A DNA stretch of 64,000 nucleotides from HGM04593 sp045646965 (GCA_045646965.1 JAZRLR010000034.1:1-64000), one strand, 5' to 3'; shown: positions 1-9,006, counted from the stretch's first letter. Notes: generated from the sequence alone by a model not told the origin. A program made the numbers and translations.

Positions 1-723
1 GCGATAACCCTCCCCGATAGCTACAAGGGTGAGGACTATGTAATAGGCTCTTATGCATTCTATGGTTGCACAGGGCTCACAAGCGTAACAATACCCGCAA
101 GCATCACACATACAATAGATGCCACAACCTTTGAAGGGTGCAATAACCTCAAGGAGGTAAGCCTCGGCAGCCTCGCAAACTGGTGTGGCATAGAATATGA
201 GAGCATCAAACAAGCCCAATCGCTTGAGCGTCTCTATTTAAATGGCAACGAGATTACAAAACTCGAAATACCGGCAGGTGTTCAGCGCATAGGCCTTGGA
301 GCGTTTTACAGCTGCGAAAACATCACAGAGGTTTATTTCCCTGAAAGCCTCGATGAAATAGGAGGAGGCGCAATTTATAACAGCGATAACATCACTGCTG
401 TATATAGCGAGAGCGCCACACCTCCCGTAATGAATTTTACCACAGTGCAAGCCGGCATAAAACTTAATAAATTATATACTTTCAGCAATACAGTCTTTAA
501 ATCGGCAACGCTGTATGTGCCCATAGGAGCGAAAAGCGCCTACGAGGAAGCCAAAGGCTGGAATAGCTTTATAAACATTGTGGAGATGGATTTCACTGCA
601 ATCGACGATATTGAGGCCGACGGCACCGCAGACGGTGACGCCATATACGACCTCAACGGCCGCCGTGTGACAAATCCCACAAAGGGCATCTACATACAAA
701 ACGGCAAAAAAGTTATTTATTAA
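1..723 (+). CDS. BspA-like leucine-rich-repeat surface protein, C-terminal part
   Basis: The reading frame is open from base 1, so the N-terminus lies outside the window. It carries BspA/LRR_5-type repeats (phrases such as AFYGCTGLTSVTIPASI and EGCNNLKEVSLGSL) over roughly the first 170 residues. It ends in a tail with YDLNGRRV, KGIYI and a terminal GKKVIY. Such tails in Bacteroidales T9SS cargo act as sorting signals, and the large protein at 45419-50704 has a very similar tail ending GEKVIY. BspA-type proteins are secreted or cell-surface adhesins. Substrate or ligand cannot be inferred. A strong hairpin follows the stop codon. Confidence 0.8.
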   Translation, partial: AITLPDSYKGEDYVIGSYAFYGCTGLTSVTIPASITHTIDATTFEGCNNLKEVSLGSLANWCGIEYESIKQAQSLERLYLNGNEITKLEIPAGVQRIGLGAFYSCENITEVYFPESLDEIGGGAIYNSDNITAVYSESATPPVMNFTTVQAGIKLNKLYTFSNTVFKSATLYVPIGAKSAYEEAKGWNSFINIVEMDFTAIDDIEADGTADGDAIYDLNGRRVTNPTKGIYIQNGKKVIY

Positions 724-741
724 AAAGAATTTGACACAAAA

Positions 742-780
742 CAATATAGGCAGCCTTCAAAAGGCTGCCTATATTGTTTT
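742..780. terminator. Bidirectional intrinsic terminator
   Basis: Stems 742-757 and 761-776 are perfect 16-bp complements around a 3-nt loop, followed by TTTT on the plus strand and preceded by AAAA, so it can work both ways. It separates the BspA-like gene from the convergent flavodiiron gene. Confidence 0.85.
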
Positions 781-793
781 GCTCTGCGAAGCG

Positions 794-1957
794 TTACTTA
801 AGAAGCTCGGTTGCAAGCTGCTGCATAGCGGGGAGGTCGCTCTCCTTCATACGCGAGCGTATAGTTACCACGGGCTCAACTATATCTATCTCTTTCATTT
901 CCCCAAGCAAGGCACGCATCACACGCCCTGCCGTGGGTGCCCAGGAGCCGTTCTCGAGCAAAGCCACGCGACGACGCTGGAAATTCTTACTCTGCAGGTG
1001 GTGCAGAAAATCGGCCATAGGAGGGAAGAGGCCTGCGTCGTAGGAAGCGGCACAGAGCAGCATACGGGAGTAGCGGAAAGCATCCTCCACAGCCTCGGCA
1101 AGGTCGCAGCGCGAGAGGTCGGCCACAGAGACTGCGGGCGCACCCGCGTCGGTGAGCATTTGCGCGAGTTTCTGCGCGGCAGCGGCTGTGCCGCCGTGTA
1201 TTGAGGCATAGGCCACAAAGACACCGTCGGTCTCGGGCTCATACTTGCTCCAAGTGTTATAGAGGCCTACATAGTAGGCGAGGTTCTCTGTGAGCACGGG
1301 GCCGTGCAGCGGGCAGATGGTTGCGACATCGAGAGCCGCCACTTTCCCAAGCAGAGCCTGCACCTGCGCGCCATATTTTCCGCATATATTAAAGTAGTAG
1401 CGGCGTGCCTCGCAAGCCCACTCCTCGCAGGCAGAAAGTGCGCCGAACTTACCGAAGGCATCGGCCGAGAAGAGTACCTTCTCGGTGGCATCGTAGGTGA
1501 CCATAACCTCGGGCCAGTGTACCATAGGCGCAGTGAAGAACTGCAGCTTGTGACGGCCGAGCGAGAGGGTGTCGCCCTCTTTCACGGCTATGGCGCGCGA
1601 CGCAAAGTCCACCCCCTCGAAAAACTGCGGCATCATCTGCACAGCCTTTGCTGTGGCAACGAGACGCACAGATGGATATTTCTCCATAAGAGCAGCCACG
1701 AGAGAGGCGTGGTCGGGCTCGGCGTGGTGAACTATGAGGAACGAGGGTGTGCGCCCCGCAAGAGCCTCATCGAGGTTCTCCCACCACTCGGTTGCCATAC
1801 GCGCATCTACGGTGTCGAGGATAGCTATCTCCTCGTCCTCAATCACATATGAGTTGTACGACATACCCGCAGGCACAATGTACTGACTCTCAAAGAGGTC
1901 GATTGTGTGGTCGTCCACACCTATGTATTTGATTGTATCGGTAATCTGTGGTTTCAT
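794..1957 (-). CDS. Flavodiiron protein (A-type flavoprotein, FprA/Roo family)
   Basis: A 387-residue protein with an N-terminal metallo-beta-lactamase-like diiron domain and a C-terminal flavodoxin domain. Diiron ligands are visible: HHAEPDHA (H-x-E-x-D-H), the His of VHWPE, the Asp of FSADAF and the His of CPLHGP. The flavodoxin part starts near VFVAYASIHGGTA. In this family electrons pass through FMN to the diiron site, reducing O2 to water or NO to N2O, in the cytoplasm of anaerobes. Length matches the two-domain class without a fused rubredoxin. No partner gene adjoins it, although rubrerythrin lies 9 kb away. All key ligands are present. Confidence 0.93.
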   Translation of the reverse strand: MKPQITDTIKYIGVDDHTIDLFESQYIVPAGMSYNSYVIEDEEIAILDTVDARMATEWWENLDEALAGRTPSFLIVHHAEPDHASLVAALMEKYPSVRLVATAKAVQMMPQFFEGVDFASRAIAVKEGDTLSLGRHKLQFFTAPMVHWPEVMVTYDATEKVLFSADAFGKFGALSACEEWACEARRYYFNICGKYGAQVQALLGKVAALDVATICPLHGPVLTENLAYYVGLYNTWSKYEPETDGVFVAYASIHGGTAAAAQKLAQMLTDAGAPAVSVADLSRCDLAEAVEDAFRYSRMLLCAASYDAGLFPPMADFLHHLQSKNFQRRRVALLENGSWAPTAGRVMRALLGEMKEIDIVEPVVTIRSRMKESDLPAMQQLATELLK

Positions 1958-1992
1958 ATTTTCAATTGCGTTACATACAAGAAATGCATTTT

Positions 1993-3651
1993 TTAGAATT
2001 TATTGAGTTGCTCACGGAAATTATTTACTATCTTCTCGCTGTCGGTGGCAATCTTTTTTATATCTACCGTGCGCAGAAGAGTTTCGAGCTTGGCAATTGC
2101 AGCCTTGTCGCCACGCTCGGTGGCCTCGGCGTGCAGAATCTTATACTTTTCATACTGCTGAATACCCTGCACAAGACGCTCCCAGCGCACCGAGCTTGTG
2201 CTGTGGGGATATATGACGTATGTGTCGCCTGCAGGCCACGCTGTGAAGCGTGAATCCTTCTCGGGCTCCACGGTCCAGCTGTTGTAGGCCCAGCGCAGGT
2301 AGCCGTCGAGATCCTTGGCAAGAGCTTCGAGAGCGATGAACTCTGCATCGGCAGCGTCGTTGAAGGTGAAGAGGTTGGGGTACTCGGCCGAGCAGCAGGT
2401 GTAGTAGGTAGATACCTTACCCTCGCTGCGGCGACGCGCGAGGAGTTCGGGGGTGTATGCTCCGTAAGCAAAGATATCGAGGCAGTAGTCGTGTATATCG
2501 GCCTCTATTTCGGGGTGGTAGTTACCCGCCATAGAGATTTTCAGGCCGGGAGCATATTTCTTTATAACTCCTATGGCCGCCTGCATCTGATGCAGAGAAC
2601 GCTCGTCCATAGAGATAAAAGTCTTCTCGAACCACCCCTTCTCCTTGAGGTGCTGTGCAAAAGCGCGTAACATTCCGCCCCAGAACTGCTCATAGGCCGC
2701 GTCGCCCGGCGCACACTGCATATATTTGTGGCAGTCGGTGGCCTGGTCGTAGTAACGGAACGAGAGCTTCCACGGTATCATAGAGAAGCAGGTTATCTCT
2801 TTGTTTATTCCGCAGTCCATCATAAACTGCACCCAGCGGTCGAAGATTGTGAAGTCGTAGAGCCAGCTGCCGTCGGCCTTTTTCATCCACGTCACCATAC
2901 TGCCGAAGGGGTCGTGTGTCTGGCCGTTCCACGGGCGGTCGATGAGGGTGGCTGTTATGGCCTTCTGACCTGCCGAAGCAAGCTTGAGCATATAGGGGCG
3001 CATTTTGTGGAAATGCTCGGCCGACCACAGTTCCACATTGTGAACTCGTGCCACGGCATAGGGGTTCTGCCACAGGTCGAGGTGGAATTTCCAGTCGGCG
3101 GGAGCGGGGAGCACTCGGGGGAGTACCTTCACGGTGTAGCTGCGTGTGTATGAGGTGCTGCCTACGGTTACGGTGACGCGCCCTTTGTAACTGCCGGCCT
3201 TTGCGGTGGCAGGCACATTCACGGTGAACCAGAGACCACGACAAGTGCCCTCGTGCAGTGTGGTGAGGCTGTCGGCTGTTATCTTGTCGGCCGAGAGGTT
3301 CTCGCCATAGGCATCTACGGCGTGAGTGCCGCAGTTACAAAAGCGGTCGGTGATGATTGGCTGCGCAAAGCCGCCCACGATATTCTTGTGCGAGATTTTC
3401 TCTTTTCCACACTCGAGGTCGCCAAATTTATACTCTACGGCCTGCTCGCCGCCTTTGTTTGTGACAAGCAGTTGGAAATTGACACGCTCGCCACGCCACG
3501 CTACGGCACGGTTCACCGCAATATTCTCGGCTACGGGAGCACCCGTCGCGGGATAACGTGTGTCGATGTTTCCCCACTCCACCTTGAGCTGTGCCACAGA
3601 GGGCAACGACAGCAGCGCCACAAGTGCCGCCAAAAGAATTTTCTTGCACAT
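1993..3651 (-). CDS. GH123-family beta-N-acetylgalactosaminidase (former DUF4091)
   Basis: A 552-residue protein with an N-terminal signal peptide (LLAALVALLSLPSVAQ), an N-terminal beta-sandwich region and a C-terminal catalytic domain of the former DUF4091 type, now GH123. The adjacent acidic pair used by GH123 in substrate-assisted catalysis is seen as MDE at about residues 348-350 (D349, E350), within ISMDERS. Characterised GH123 enzymes remove terminal beta-GalNAc from glycolipids and glycans. The stop of the preceding lipoprotein and this start are separated by one base, so the two are probably co-translated within the TonB-receptor operon. The protein is likely periplasmic or on the cell surface. 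GalNAc specificity is inferred from the family. Confidence 0.8.
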   Translation of the reverse strand: MCKKILLAALVALLSLPSVAQLKVEWGNIDTRYPATGAPVAENIAVNRAVAWRGERVNFQLLVTNKGGEQAVEYKFGDLECGKEKISHKNIVGGFAQPIITDRFCNCGTHAVDAYGENLSADKITADSLTTLHEGTCRGLWFTVNVPATAKAGSYKGRVTVTVGSTSYTRSYTVKVLPRVLPAPADWKFHLDLWQNPYAVARVHNVELWSAEHFHKMRPYMLKLASAGQKAITATLIDRPWNGQTHDPFGSMVTWMKKADGSWLYDFTIFDRWVQFMMDCGINKEITCFSMIPWKLSFRYYDQATDCHKYMQCAPGDAAYEQFWGGMLRAFAQHLKEKGWFEKTFISMDERSLHQMQAAIGVIKKYAPGLKISMAGNYHPEIEADIHDYCLDIFAYGAYTPELLARRRSEGKVSTYYTCCSAEYPNLFTFNDAADAEFIALEALAKDLDGYLRWAYNSWTVEPEKDSRFTAWPAGDTYVIYPHSTSSVRWERLVQGIQQYEKYKILHAEATERGDKAAIAKLETLLRTVDIKKIATDSEKIVNNFREQLNKF

Positions 3652-3652
3652 A

Positions 3653-4513
3653 TTATTCCGATATTTTACGGTTAATTATAGTACCCTTGTAACCCTCGTC
3701 ACAGGCAACTGCGTCATACTGCATATTACCCATTGAGAGAGAGAAGTGCAACTGAAACGCCTCCTCGCCTGCAACGAGACGCACGTTGCTCATTTTGTAG
3801 GTATCGCTCGGCATAAAAGGAGAGCCGAACATAGAAACCTCGGGGACAAGCTCTGCAACGCAATAGTCACCTGCCTCGCCAAGAGGTATCTCGCTCAAGC
3901 GTATGCTCATAGGAGGCATAGCCGCTGCAAAAGAGACATTTGTGAGGGTGACGGTAGCCGCTGTCGCGCTCTTTTCCACTGTAGAGGAGATATTCTCGTA
4001 GACACTTACACTCACCGTGGGCACCTCGTCGGAGAGCTCGCCGTCGGGCGTAATCACATCGGTGGTACCGCTGTATATGCAGGTGTCGCCTGCAGTGCCT
4101 GCGAGAGCGCCGCTGAAGGCTATCTTGCCAAGTTCTATGCGGCACTGGAACGCGAGGCCTGCGTCGCGTGTTTCGCTGCCCGTGAGATTCTCTATGGTGT
4201 ATCGCTCGTAGTTGTACCACGCGCCGTGCATATTTATCTGCGGCACGAGTTCGGGAGTGATAAGCTGCACACCGCCCTCACAGGGGATGCAGGGCACGCC
4301 GGGCAGCAGGATGTCCATCGCGGGCATCTTGGAGGCAAATTGCGCGTCGGCCATAAGTATGGAGAGCGTGGCGTCGGAGTTCTTTATTACTTTGCACACG
4401 CTGTTCTGCACGGTAAAGAGGTTCGAGGGCGCCGAAGGGCCGTCGTCGTCGTTTGAGCACGAAAAGAGCACAACCGACATAATCGCAAGGGGTAAGAAGA
4501 GAAGTTTTTTCAT
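3653..4513 (-). CDS. Internally duplicated lipoprotein of TonB/GH123 locus
   Basis: A 286-residue protein beginning with a lipoprotein signal (lipobox LFSC, followed by SNDDDG). I do not recognise a named family with confidence; a lipocalin or calycin-like beta fold is possible. The body consists of two homologous halves. ATLSILMADAQFASKMPAMD, then ELVPQINMHG, recurs as ATVTLTNVSFAAAMPPMSIR, then ELVPEVSMFG, and each half ends in a similar LGKIAF/MGNMQY strand. It sits 10 bp after the TonB receptor and 1 bp before the GH123 gene. By analogy with other Bacteroidota uptake loci it could be the surface ligand-binding partner of the receptor, replacing SusD. That role is inference. Confidence 0.75.
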   Translation of the reverse strand: MKKLLFLPLAIMSVVLFSCSNDDDGPSAPSNLFTVQNSVCKVIKNSDATLSILMADAQFASKMPAMDILLPGVPCIPCEGGVQLITPELVPQINMHGAWYNYERYTIENLTGSETRDAGLAFQCRIELGKIAFSGALAGTAGDTCIYSGTTDVITPDGELSDEVPTVSVSVYENISSTVEKSATAATVTLTNVSFAAAMPPMSIRLSEIPLGEAGDYCVAELVPEVSMFGSPFMPSDTYKMSNVRLVAGEEAFQLHFSLSMGNMQYDAVACDEGYKGTIINRKISE

Positions 4514-4523
4514 ATTAGTTTGT

Positions 4524-6692
4524 TTATAGATTTACATATAGTGACATTCCCACCTGCAAAGGCTTGCCGAGGGAGAAAAATTTATTGCCTATCGATTCAA
4601 AGTAGAAGGTGCGGTACTCGCGGTCGAGCAGGTTCTTGCCCCACAACGAGAGACCTATGTGCCCCTTTTCCCACAGCACAGAGGCCGACAGGGTGCAGTA
4701 GTGGGGCTGCGTGAGAGTATTTGCAGAGTCCCAATAGATGCGCCCCACCCCGTTGAGCCCCGCATTCAGCACAAGGCGGTTGGCAAACGAGCGCTGCACA
4801 GGGAAATTATATGTCGCATTTACAGAGTAGGTGCTCTGCGGGGCATACGGAAGGTAGTTGCCGCTGTAGTTGCCTTCGCTGTCGCTGTATCTTTCGAATT
4901 TCGCGTTTGTGTAGCCGCAGGAGGCATCGATGGTGAGAGGGCCCGCGCTGTAACGTGCCGACAGCTCCACACCCCAGCTGCGCGACTCCGCAGCGTTGGA
5001 CATCATACGCCCCGCACCCGACATTATGGTCACCTGCTGGTCGGTGCACGATATATAAAAGAGCGCCGCCGAGAGGTTGAGGTTATCGTCGAGCAGCGAG
5101 AAATGGCCGCCAAGCTCGTAGTTGAGATTTACCTCGGGCTTGTAGCGTGTGGCAGAGGCCGATACCTCTTTGCTCACTCCCAAAAAGTCGTATATCATCA
5201 TATTGCGCAGGATATCGGAGAATATCTGCGTATTGAAGCCTCCCGCCTTGAAGCCGCGACGCACCGAGGCATAGAGGTTGCCGTGGCGGTGCCTGTACAT
5301 AACCGAGATACCGGGCAGGAACTCCAGAGCCGATACCGAGGTGCGCCCATTGAAACGTGTGGGGAGAGGCCTCTCCTCACACACATCCTTGAGCGTGTAG
5401 TGCACAAGGGAGCGGCTGTCGTAGTGCATCGAGGAGTGCTCGTAGTCGATGCGCGCACCTGCGTCAATGTCGAACGCACCCAGTGAGAAGCCCACCTGCG
5501 TATAAGCCGCCGCGCCGTATGTGGGTATTTCGAAGTCGCTTGCAATGGTGAAACGCTCCTCTTTTATGCTAAAATCGGCAGGCAGTTTGTCAAGAATAAG
5601 GTTCTTTATACCCTCTTCGCGGAAATTCACGGGTGCGCTCATATCCATCTGTTTGTAGAAGGCAAAGATACCTGCCACGCGGCGGAAAGAGCTGCCGTCG
5701 CGCGACTTCACCACAAACTCCTGCGTGAAGGAGTGCTCGCGCTGCGCCTGCTCCATTGTGAAATAGTCGAGCGGTAGAAAATCGTTGTCGAGGTGCATCT
5801 TGTCGTCGATGTACTGATAACCGCTCACCGAGGAGAAGGTGTAGCTGTCGGTGAAACGTTTCACCACAAGACCGTCGCTCACGTTGAAACGGCGGTAGTA
5901 ACACTCCTCGTTATAGGCTATGGGGTGCAGGGTGGCACTTTTTGCATCGTAGCTGTGATAACCCCAGCCCCCTTCGTTGCCATAGCCCGCAGAGAGGGTG
6001 TTGTCGATGCTCCACCCGTCGGAGGGGAGCCACTGCGCACGCAGACGCAATGCGCCGGTGTCGCCGCCGTCGCATTTGTCACCCGTGAGGGAGTTGGTAA
6101 AAAAGCCGTCGCTATGGTTGAAAAAGAAACCTGCCGACCAGCCAAATTCGCGTGTGGGGGCCGCGTAGTGCGCAGCCTTGAAACGCAGGTCGTTGCCGTT
6201 GCCACACTCGAGGGCAAGCCTCTTTCCCTGGAAATTAAGCGGGGAGAGTGTTGTGATATTTATTGCACCGCCCGCCGTGTTACGGCCGAAAAGCGTGCTC
6301 TGCGCACCGCGTATAACCTGCACCTTGTCAATATCGAAGAGCTCAAAGTCGTAGTTGTTTTTGTTCATCACAGGCATCTGGTCGATGCTCATACCCACCA
6401 CAGGCTGGTCGATGCGCGAGCCAAAGCCGCGGACATATATCGAGGAGGTGAGGCGCGAGCCGTAGTCGGGCTGATAGAAGTTGGGCACCACAGCCGAGAG
6501 TTCCTTTACGCTGTTTATGTGACGCCCCTCTATTTCGACTCTGCCCACCGTGGTGGCCGAGAGAGGCAACGCCCCATCGTCGTCGGACATCTTTACCGAC
6601 GACACAATATCCACACCCGTGAGCATCACGGTGTCGGTGCGCTCCACAAAAAGCGAAGCAAACAGGGAGATAAAGGATAGTATGAGGGCCAT
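4524..6692 (-). CDS. TonB-dependent outer-membrane receptor
   Basis: A longer frame extends to 6755, but the start at 6692 is chosen because it begins a good signal peptide (MALILSFISLFASLF) and the promoter -7 box at 6721-6728 lies inside the longer version. The protein has about 722 residues. The plug domain runs from about residue 20 to 150 (SSIYVRGFGSRID, VQVIRGAQSTLFGRNTAGG), followed by a beta-barrel ending in aromatic strands (LQVGMSLYVNL). It lacks the N-terminal carboxypeptidase-like extension of SusC proteins, and no susD gene is adjacent. It is first in an operon with a duplicated lipoprotein and a GH123 enzyme, which suggests import of a GalNAc-containing ligand. The substrate is inferred. 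Confidence 0.9.
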   Translation of the reverse strand: MALILSFISLFASLFVERTDTVMLTGVDIVSSVKMSDDDGALPLSATTVGRVEIEGRHINSVKELSAVVPNFYQPDYGSRLTSSIYVRGFGSRIDQPVVGMSIDQMPVMNKNNYDFELFDIDKVQVIRGAQSTLFGRNTAGGAINITTLSPLNFQGKRLALECGNGNDLRFKAAHYAAPTREFGWSAGFFFNHSDGFFTNSLTGDKCDGGDTGALRLRAQWLPSDGWSIDNTLSAGYGNEGGWGYHSYDAKSATLHPIAYNEECYYRRFNVSDGLVVKRFTDSYTFSSVSGYQYIDDKMHLDNDFLPLDYFTMEQAQREHSFTQEFVVKSRDGSSFRRVAGIFAFYKQMDMSAPVNFREEGIKNLILDKLPADFSIKEERFTIASDFEIPTYGAAAYTQVGFSLGAFDIDAGARIDYEHSSMHYDSRSLVHYTLKDVCEERPLPTRFNGRTSVSALEFLPGISVMYRHRHGNLYASVRRGFKAGGFNTQIFSDILRNMMIYDFLGVSKEVSASATRYKPEVNLNYELGGHFSLLDDNLNLSAALFYISCTDQQVTIMSGAGRMMSNAAESRSWGVELSARYSAGPLTIDASCGYTNAKFERYSDSEGNYSGNYLPYAPQSTYSVNATYNFPVQRSFANRLVLNAGLNGVGRIYWDSANTLTQPHYCTLSASVLWEKGHIGLSLWGKNLLDREYRTFYFESIGNKFFSLGKPLQVGMSLYVNL

Positions 6693-6720
6693 TTTATACA
6701 GCGTTGTTCTTAATCGCCTG

Positions 6721-6728
6721 CGAAGATA
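6721..6728 (-). promoter_or_regulatory. Promoter -7 box of TonB-receptor operon
   Basis: The minus strand reads TATCTTCG here, a common form of the Bacteroidota TAnnTTTG box. Transcription would begin near 6712, about 20 nt before the ATG at 6692. This rules out the longer start at 6755. No clean TTTG lies 19-20 bp upstream. Confidence 0.6.
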
Positions 6729-6833
6729 GTAAAAAAGGCGTAAAAAACGTGTCAAAATAAGAATTTTGACACACGCATATTATTTTGTAAAATATAGAGC
6801 AAGCGCTACCACACTGCAAAAAAATGGCAAGAA

Positions 6834-7454
6834 TCAATATCCTTGCCATTCATATTCGTTCTCTTTTTGTGGTAGCAGTTCCTGCAAGAGAGGCAGAAGA
6901 ACTTTCTTCACCACCTCGTCGTTGAGACGATGCTCACCGGCGAACCACCGACAACGCTCCTCGCCGTAGTGACTCGCCATAAGCGGGCGGTGCTGCACAA
7001 CAGTGTCTTTGTCGCCGAAAAGCCCTATCACAAGCTCTTTCTCGCTATCGCACACACCCGAGAACTGCTCCTTTTCCATCTGTTTGAAGCGTTCCACAAC
7101 AGCCTTGTCGATACGAAATTCCGTTGCGCCGTCCTCTCGCTTTGATGTATATTTGTTGCGCCCCATCTTGCCGAAAAGCAACGAGCGCGACATCTCAAAG
7201 GAGGGGTTCACCACAATGCGCGGGATTCCCCACAGCTGCTGTGTGTACATACCGCCCATAGATGTGCCCACCACAATTTCGGGTTTCTCTTGCTCCACGA
7301 TGCCGCGCAGCAGTTCGAGAGCCTCAAAGGGGTCCACGGGCAGGTCGGGGGCTATTACTTTCCACTGCGGCAGGTGGCGGCGTAAGGCCATCACAGTACC
7401 CGAGCTCCCCGACGAAGCAAAGCCGTGTACATACATTATTTTTCTTCTTTCCAT
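6834..7454 (-). CDS. YqiA/YcfP-family alpha/beta hydrolase
   Basis: A 206-residue single-domain alpha/beta hydrolase. It starts with the oxyanion-side strand KIMYVHGFASSG, has the nucleophile elbow GTSMGGMY (Ser in G-x-S-x-G) near residue 65, an acidic strand GLFGDKDTV and a catalytic His in AGEHRL. This is the layout of YqiA/YcfP esterase-like proteins. Substrates of the family are poorly defined, so no reaction is claimed. The first Met is used; an internal Met at residue 7 is also possible. It lies about 40 bp downstream of trpB2 on the same strand and may be co-transcribed. Confidence 0.8.
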   Translation of the reverse strand: MERRKIMYVHGFASSGSSGTVMALRRHLPQWKVIAPDLPVDPFEALELLRGIVEQEKPEIVVGTSMGGMYTQQLWGIPRIVVNPSFEMSRSLLFGKMGRNKYTSKREDGATEFRIDKAVVERFKQMEKEQFSGVCDSEKELVIGLFGDKDTVVQHRPLMASHYGEERCRWFAGEHRLNDEVVKKVLLPLLQELLPQKENEYEWQGY

Positions 7455-7492
7455 CGTTTCTTTTACTGTTTCACGGCCACAAAAAAAGGATG

Positions 7493-8848
7493 TTATCGCT
7501 GTGCATTCTCGAGATTCTTCTCAATCTCGGCATCGCTTATGGTGTAGTTGTTGAGACTGCCCGAAATATACTGGTCGTAGGCGGTCATATCCATAAGACC
7601 GTGTCCCGAAAGGCAGAAGAGGATTACCTTTTCCTCGCCGGTCTCCTTGCACTTCTCGGCCTCTGCGATGGCAGCCGCAATAGCGTGGCACGACTCGGGA
7701 GCGGGCACAATACCCTCGGCCTTGGCAAAGGTGAGACCTGCGTTGAAAGAGTCGAGCTGGCTGATGTCGGCGGCCTCCATAAGACCGTCCTTGAGGAGCT
7801 GCGACACAATCACACCCGCGCCGTGGTAGCGCAAACCGCCCGCGTGGATGTTTGCAGGCTTAAAGTTGTGACCGAGTGAGAACATTGGCATAAGAGGTGT
7901 GTAACCTGTCTCGTCACCGTAGTCGTAGCAGAAGCGGCCGCGCGACAATTTGGGGCACGACTCGGGCTCGGCTGCGATGAAGCGTGTGGTTTTGCCATCT
8001 TTTATATTGTGACGCATAAAGGGGAAGGCTATACCCGAGAAGTTTGAACCGCCACCGAAGCAGCCAATTACGATGTCGGGGTATTCACCTGCCATAGCCA
8101 TCTGTTTCTCGGCCTCGAGACCAATGATTGTCTGGTGCAGGCTCACGTGGCTCATAACCGAGCCGAGGGCATATTTGCAGTTGGGTGTAGTGCGTGCAAG
8201 CTCCACCGCCTCGCTGATAGCAGTACCCAAAGAACCCTGGTGGTTGGGCTGCTGTGTAATTATATCTTTTCCTGCGCGTGTAGACATTGAGGGAGACGGT
8301 GTTACCTGCGCACCAAATGTCTGCATAACACTGCGGCGATAGGGTTTCTGCTCATAGCTCAACTTCACCTGATATACTGCGCACTCAAGACCGAATGCCT
8401 TTGTGGCGAAAGAGAGCGCTGCACCCCACTGGCCTGCGCCCGTTTCGGTGGTTACGTTTGTGGTGCCCTCAATCTTGCAGTAGTAGGCCTGCGGAATTGC
8501 CGAGTTGAGCTTGTGAGAACCGATGGGGCTCACGCTCTCGTTCTTGAAATAGATGTGCGCAGGGGTACCGAGAGCCTTCTCCAGGGCGTAGGCACGCACG
8601 AGGGGAGTTGAGCGGTAGTAGCGATACATCTCCTGCACGGGCTCGGGAATGTCAATCCACGCATCGGTAAAGTTCAGTTCCTGACGTGCCGACTCGGCAG
8701 AGAGCAGTTTCGAAAGGCTCTCAACAGTCACCGGCTCGCGTGTCTCGGGGTCGAGCATAGGAGAGGGTTTGTTCACCATCTCGGCCTGTATATTGTACCA
8801 TTGTGTAGGTATCTCATTCTCTTGTAGAAAGTAGCGTTTCTGTTTCAT
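7493..8848 (-). CDS. trpB: Tryptophan synthase beta chain, TrpB2 type
   Basis: PLP-dependent enzyme converting indole and serine to tryptophan. The chosen start (MKQKRYFLQENEIPTQWYN) gives 451 residues, typical of the longer TrpB2 class rather than about 400 for TrpB1. Visible signatures are the PLP lysine region SPIGSHKLNSA, GAGQWGAALS, and the phosphate-binding glycine loop CFGGGSNFSG. A frame extending to 8953 would run across the terminator hairpin at 8882-8909, so it is rejected. No trpA or other trp gene is adjacent; TrpB2 often stands alone and may salvage indole. It is preceded by a leader peptide with three Trp codons and an intrinsic terminator, so expression is probably controlled by Trp attenuation. 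Confidence 0.93.
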   Translation of the reverse strand: MKQKRYFLQENEIPTQWYNIQAEMVNKPSPMLDPETREPVTVESLSKLLSAESARQELNFTDAWIDIPEPVQEMYRYYRSTPLVRAYALEKALGTPAHIYFKNESVSPIGSHKLNSAIPQAYYCKIEGTTNVTTETGAGQWGAALSFATKAFGLECAVYQVKLSYEQKPYRRSVMQTFGAQVTPSPSMSTRAGKDIITQQPNHQGSLGTAISEAVELARTTPNCKYALGSVMSHVSLHQTIIGLEAEKQMAMAGEYPDIVIGCFGGGSNFSGIAFPFMRHNIKDGKTTRFIAAEPESCPKLSRGRFCYDYGDETGYTPLMPMFSLGHNFKPANIHAGGLRYHGAGVIVSQLLKDGLMEAADISQLDSFNAGLTFAKAEGIVPAPESCHAIAAAIAEAEKCKETGEEKVILFCLSGHGLMDMTAYDQYISGSLNNYTISDAEIEKNLENAQR

Positions 8849-8881
8849 AGCTTTATATTGTTTTTTTATTCTTACAAAATC

Positions 8882-8909
8882 AAAGACCGGCCAAGTGAGG
8901 CCGGTCTTT
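8882..8909 (-). terminator. Attenuator terminator of trpB2 leader
   Basis: Perfect 11-bp stem (AAAGACCGGCC with GGCCGGTCTTT) and a 6-nt loop, followed on the minus strand by GATTTTGT. It lies between the leader-peptide stop and the trpB2 start, the position expected for a ribosome-dependent attenuator. The alternative antiterminator pairing is not obvious by eye; the GTCT segments just upstream could pair with AGAC of the 5' arm. Confidence 0.75.
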
Positions 8910-8949
8910 CTATCTTTCAAACATCTGTTTACGGATACGAGACGACTGC

Positions 8950-9006
8950 TCACGAGTGTTTACTCAAGAGACGCCACCACCAATATGCGCTAACACGACT
9001 ATTCAT
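8950..9006 (-). CDS. Trp leader peptide (MNSRVSAYWWWRLLSKHS)
   Basis: An 18-codon open frame begins about 40 nt after the predicted transcription start and contains three consecutive TGG Trp codons (residues 9-11). It ends 40 nt before the terminator hairpin. Trp is rare, so a WWW run in a tiny frame directly upstream of a tryptophan synthase gene is the hallmark of a trp leader peptide. A ribosome stalled at these codons when Trp-tRNA is scarce would change folding of the leader RNA and let polymerase read into trpB2. The mechanism is known from proteobacterial trp operons; here it is inferred from the sequence alone. Confidence 0.85.
   Translation of the reverse strand: MNSRVSAYWWWRLLSKHS

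Noticed and set aside
4659..5486. 275-codon frame antisense to the TonB receptor
   Set aside because: Shadow of a well-supported receptor gene; no signal peptide or domain.
7262..7879. 205-codon plus-strand frame across the hydrolase and trpB2 genes
   Set aside because: It spans two supported minus-strand genes and their intergenic gap and has shadow composition.
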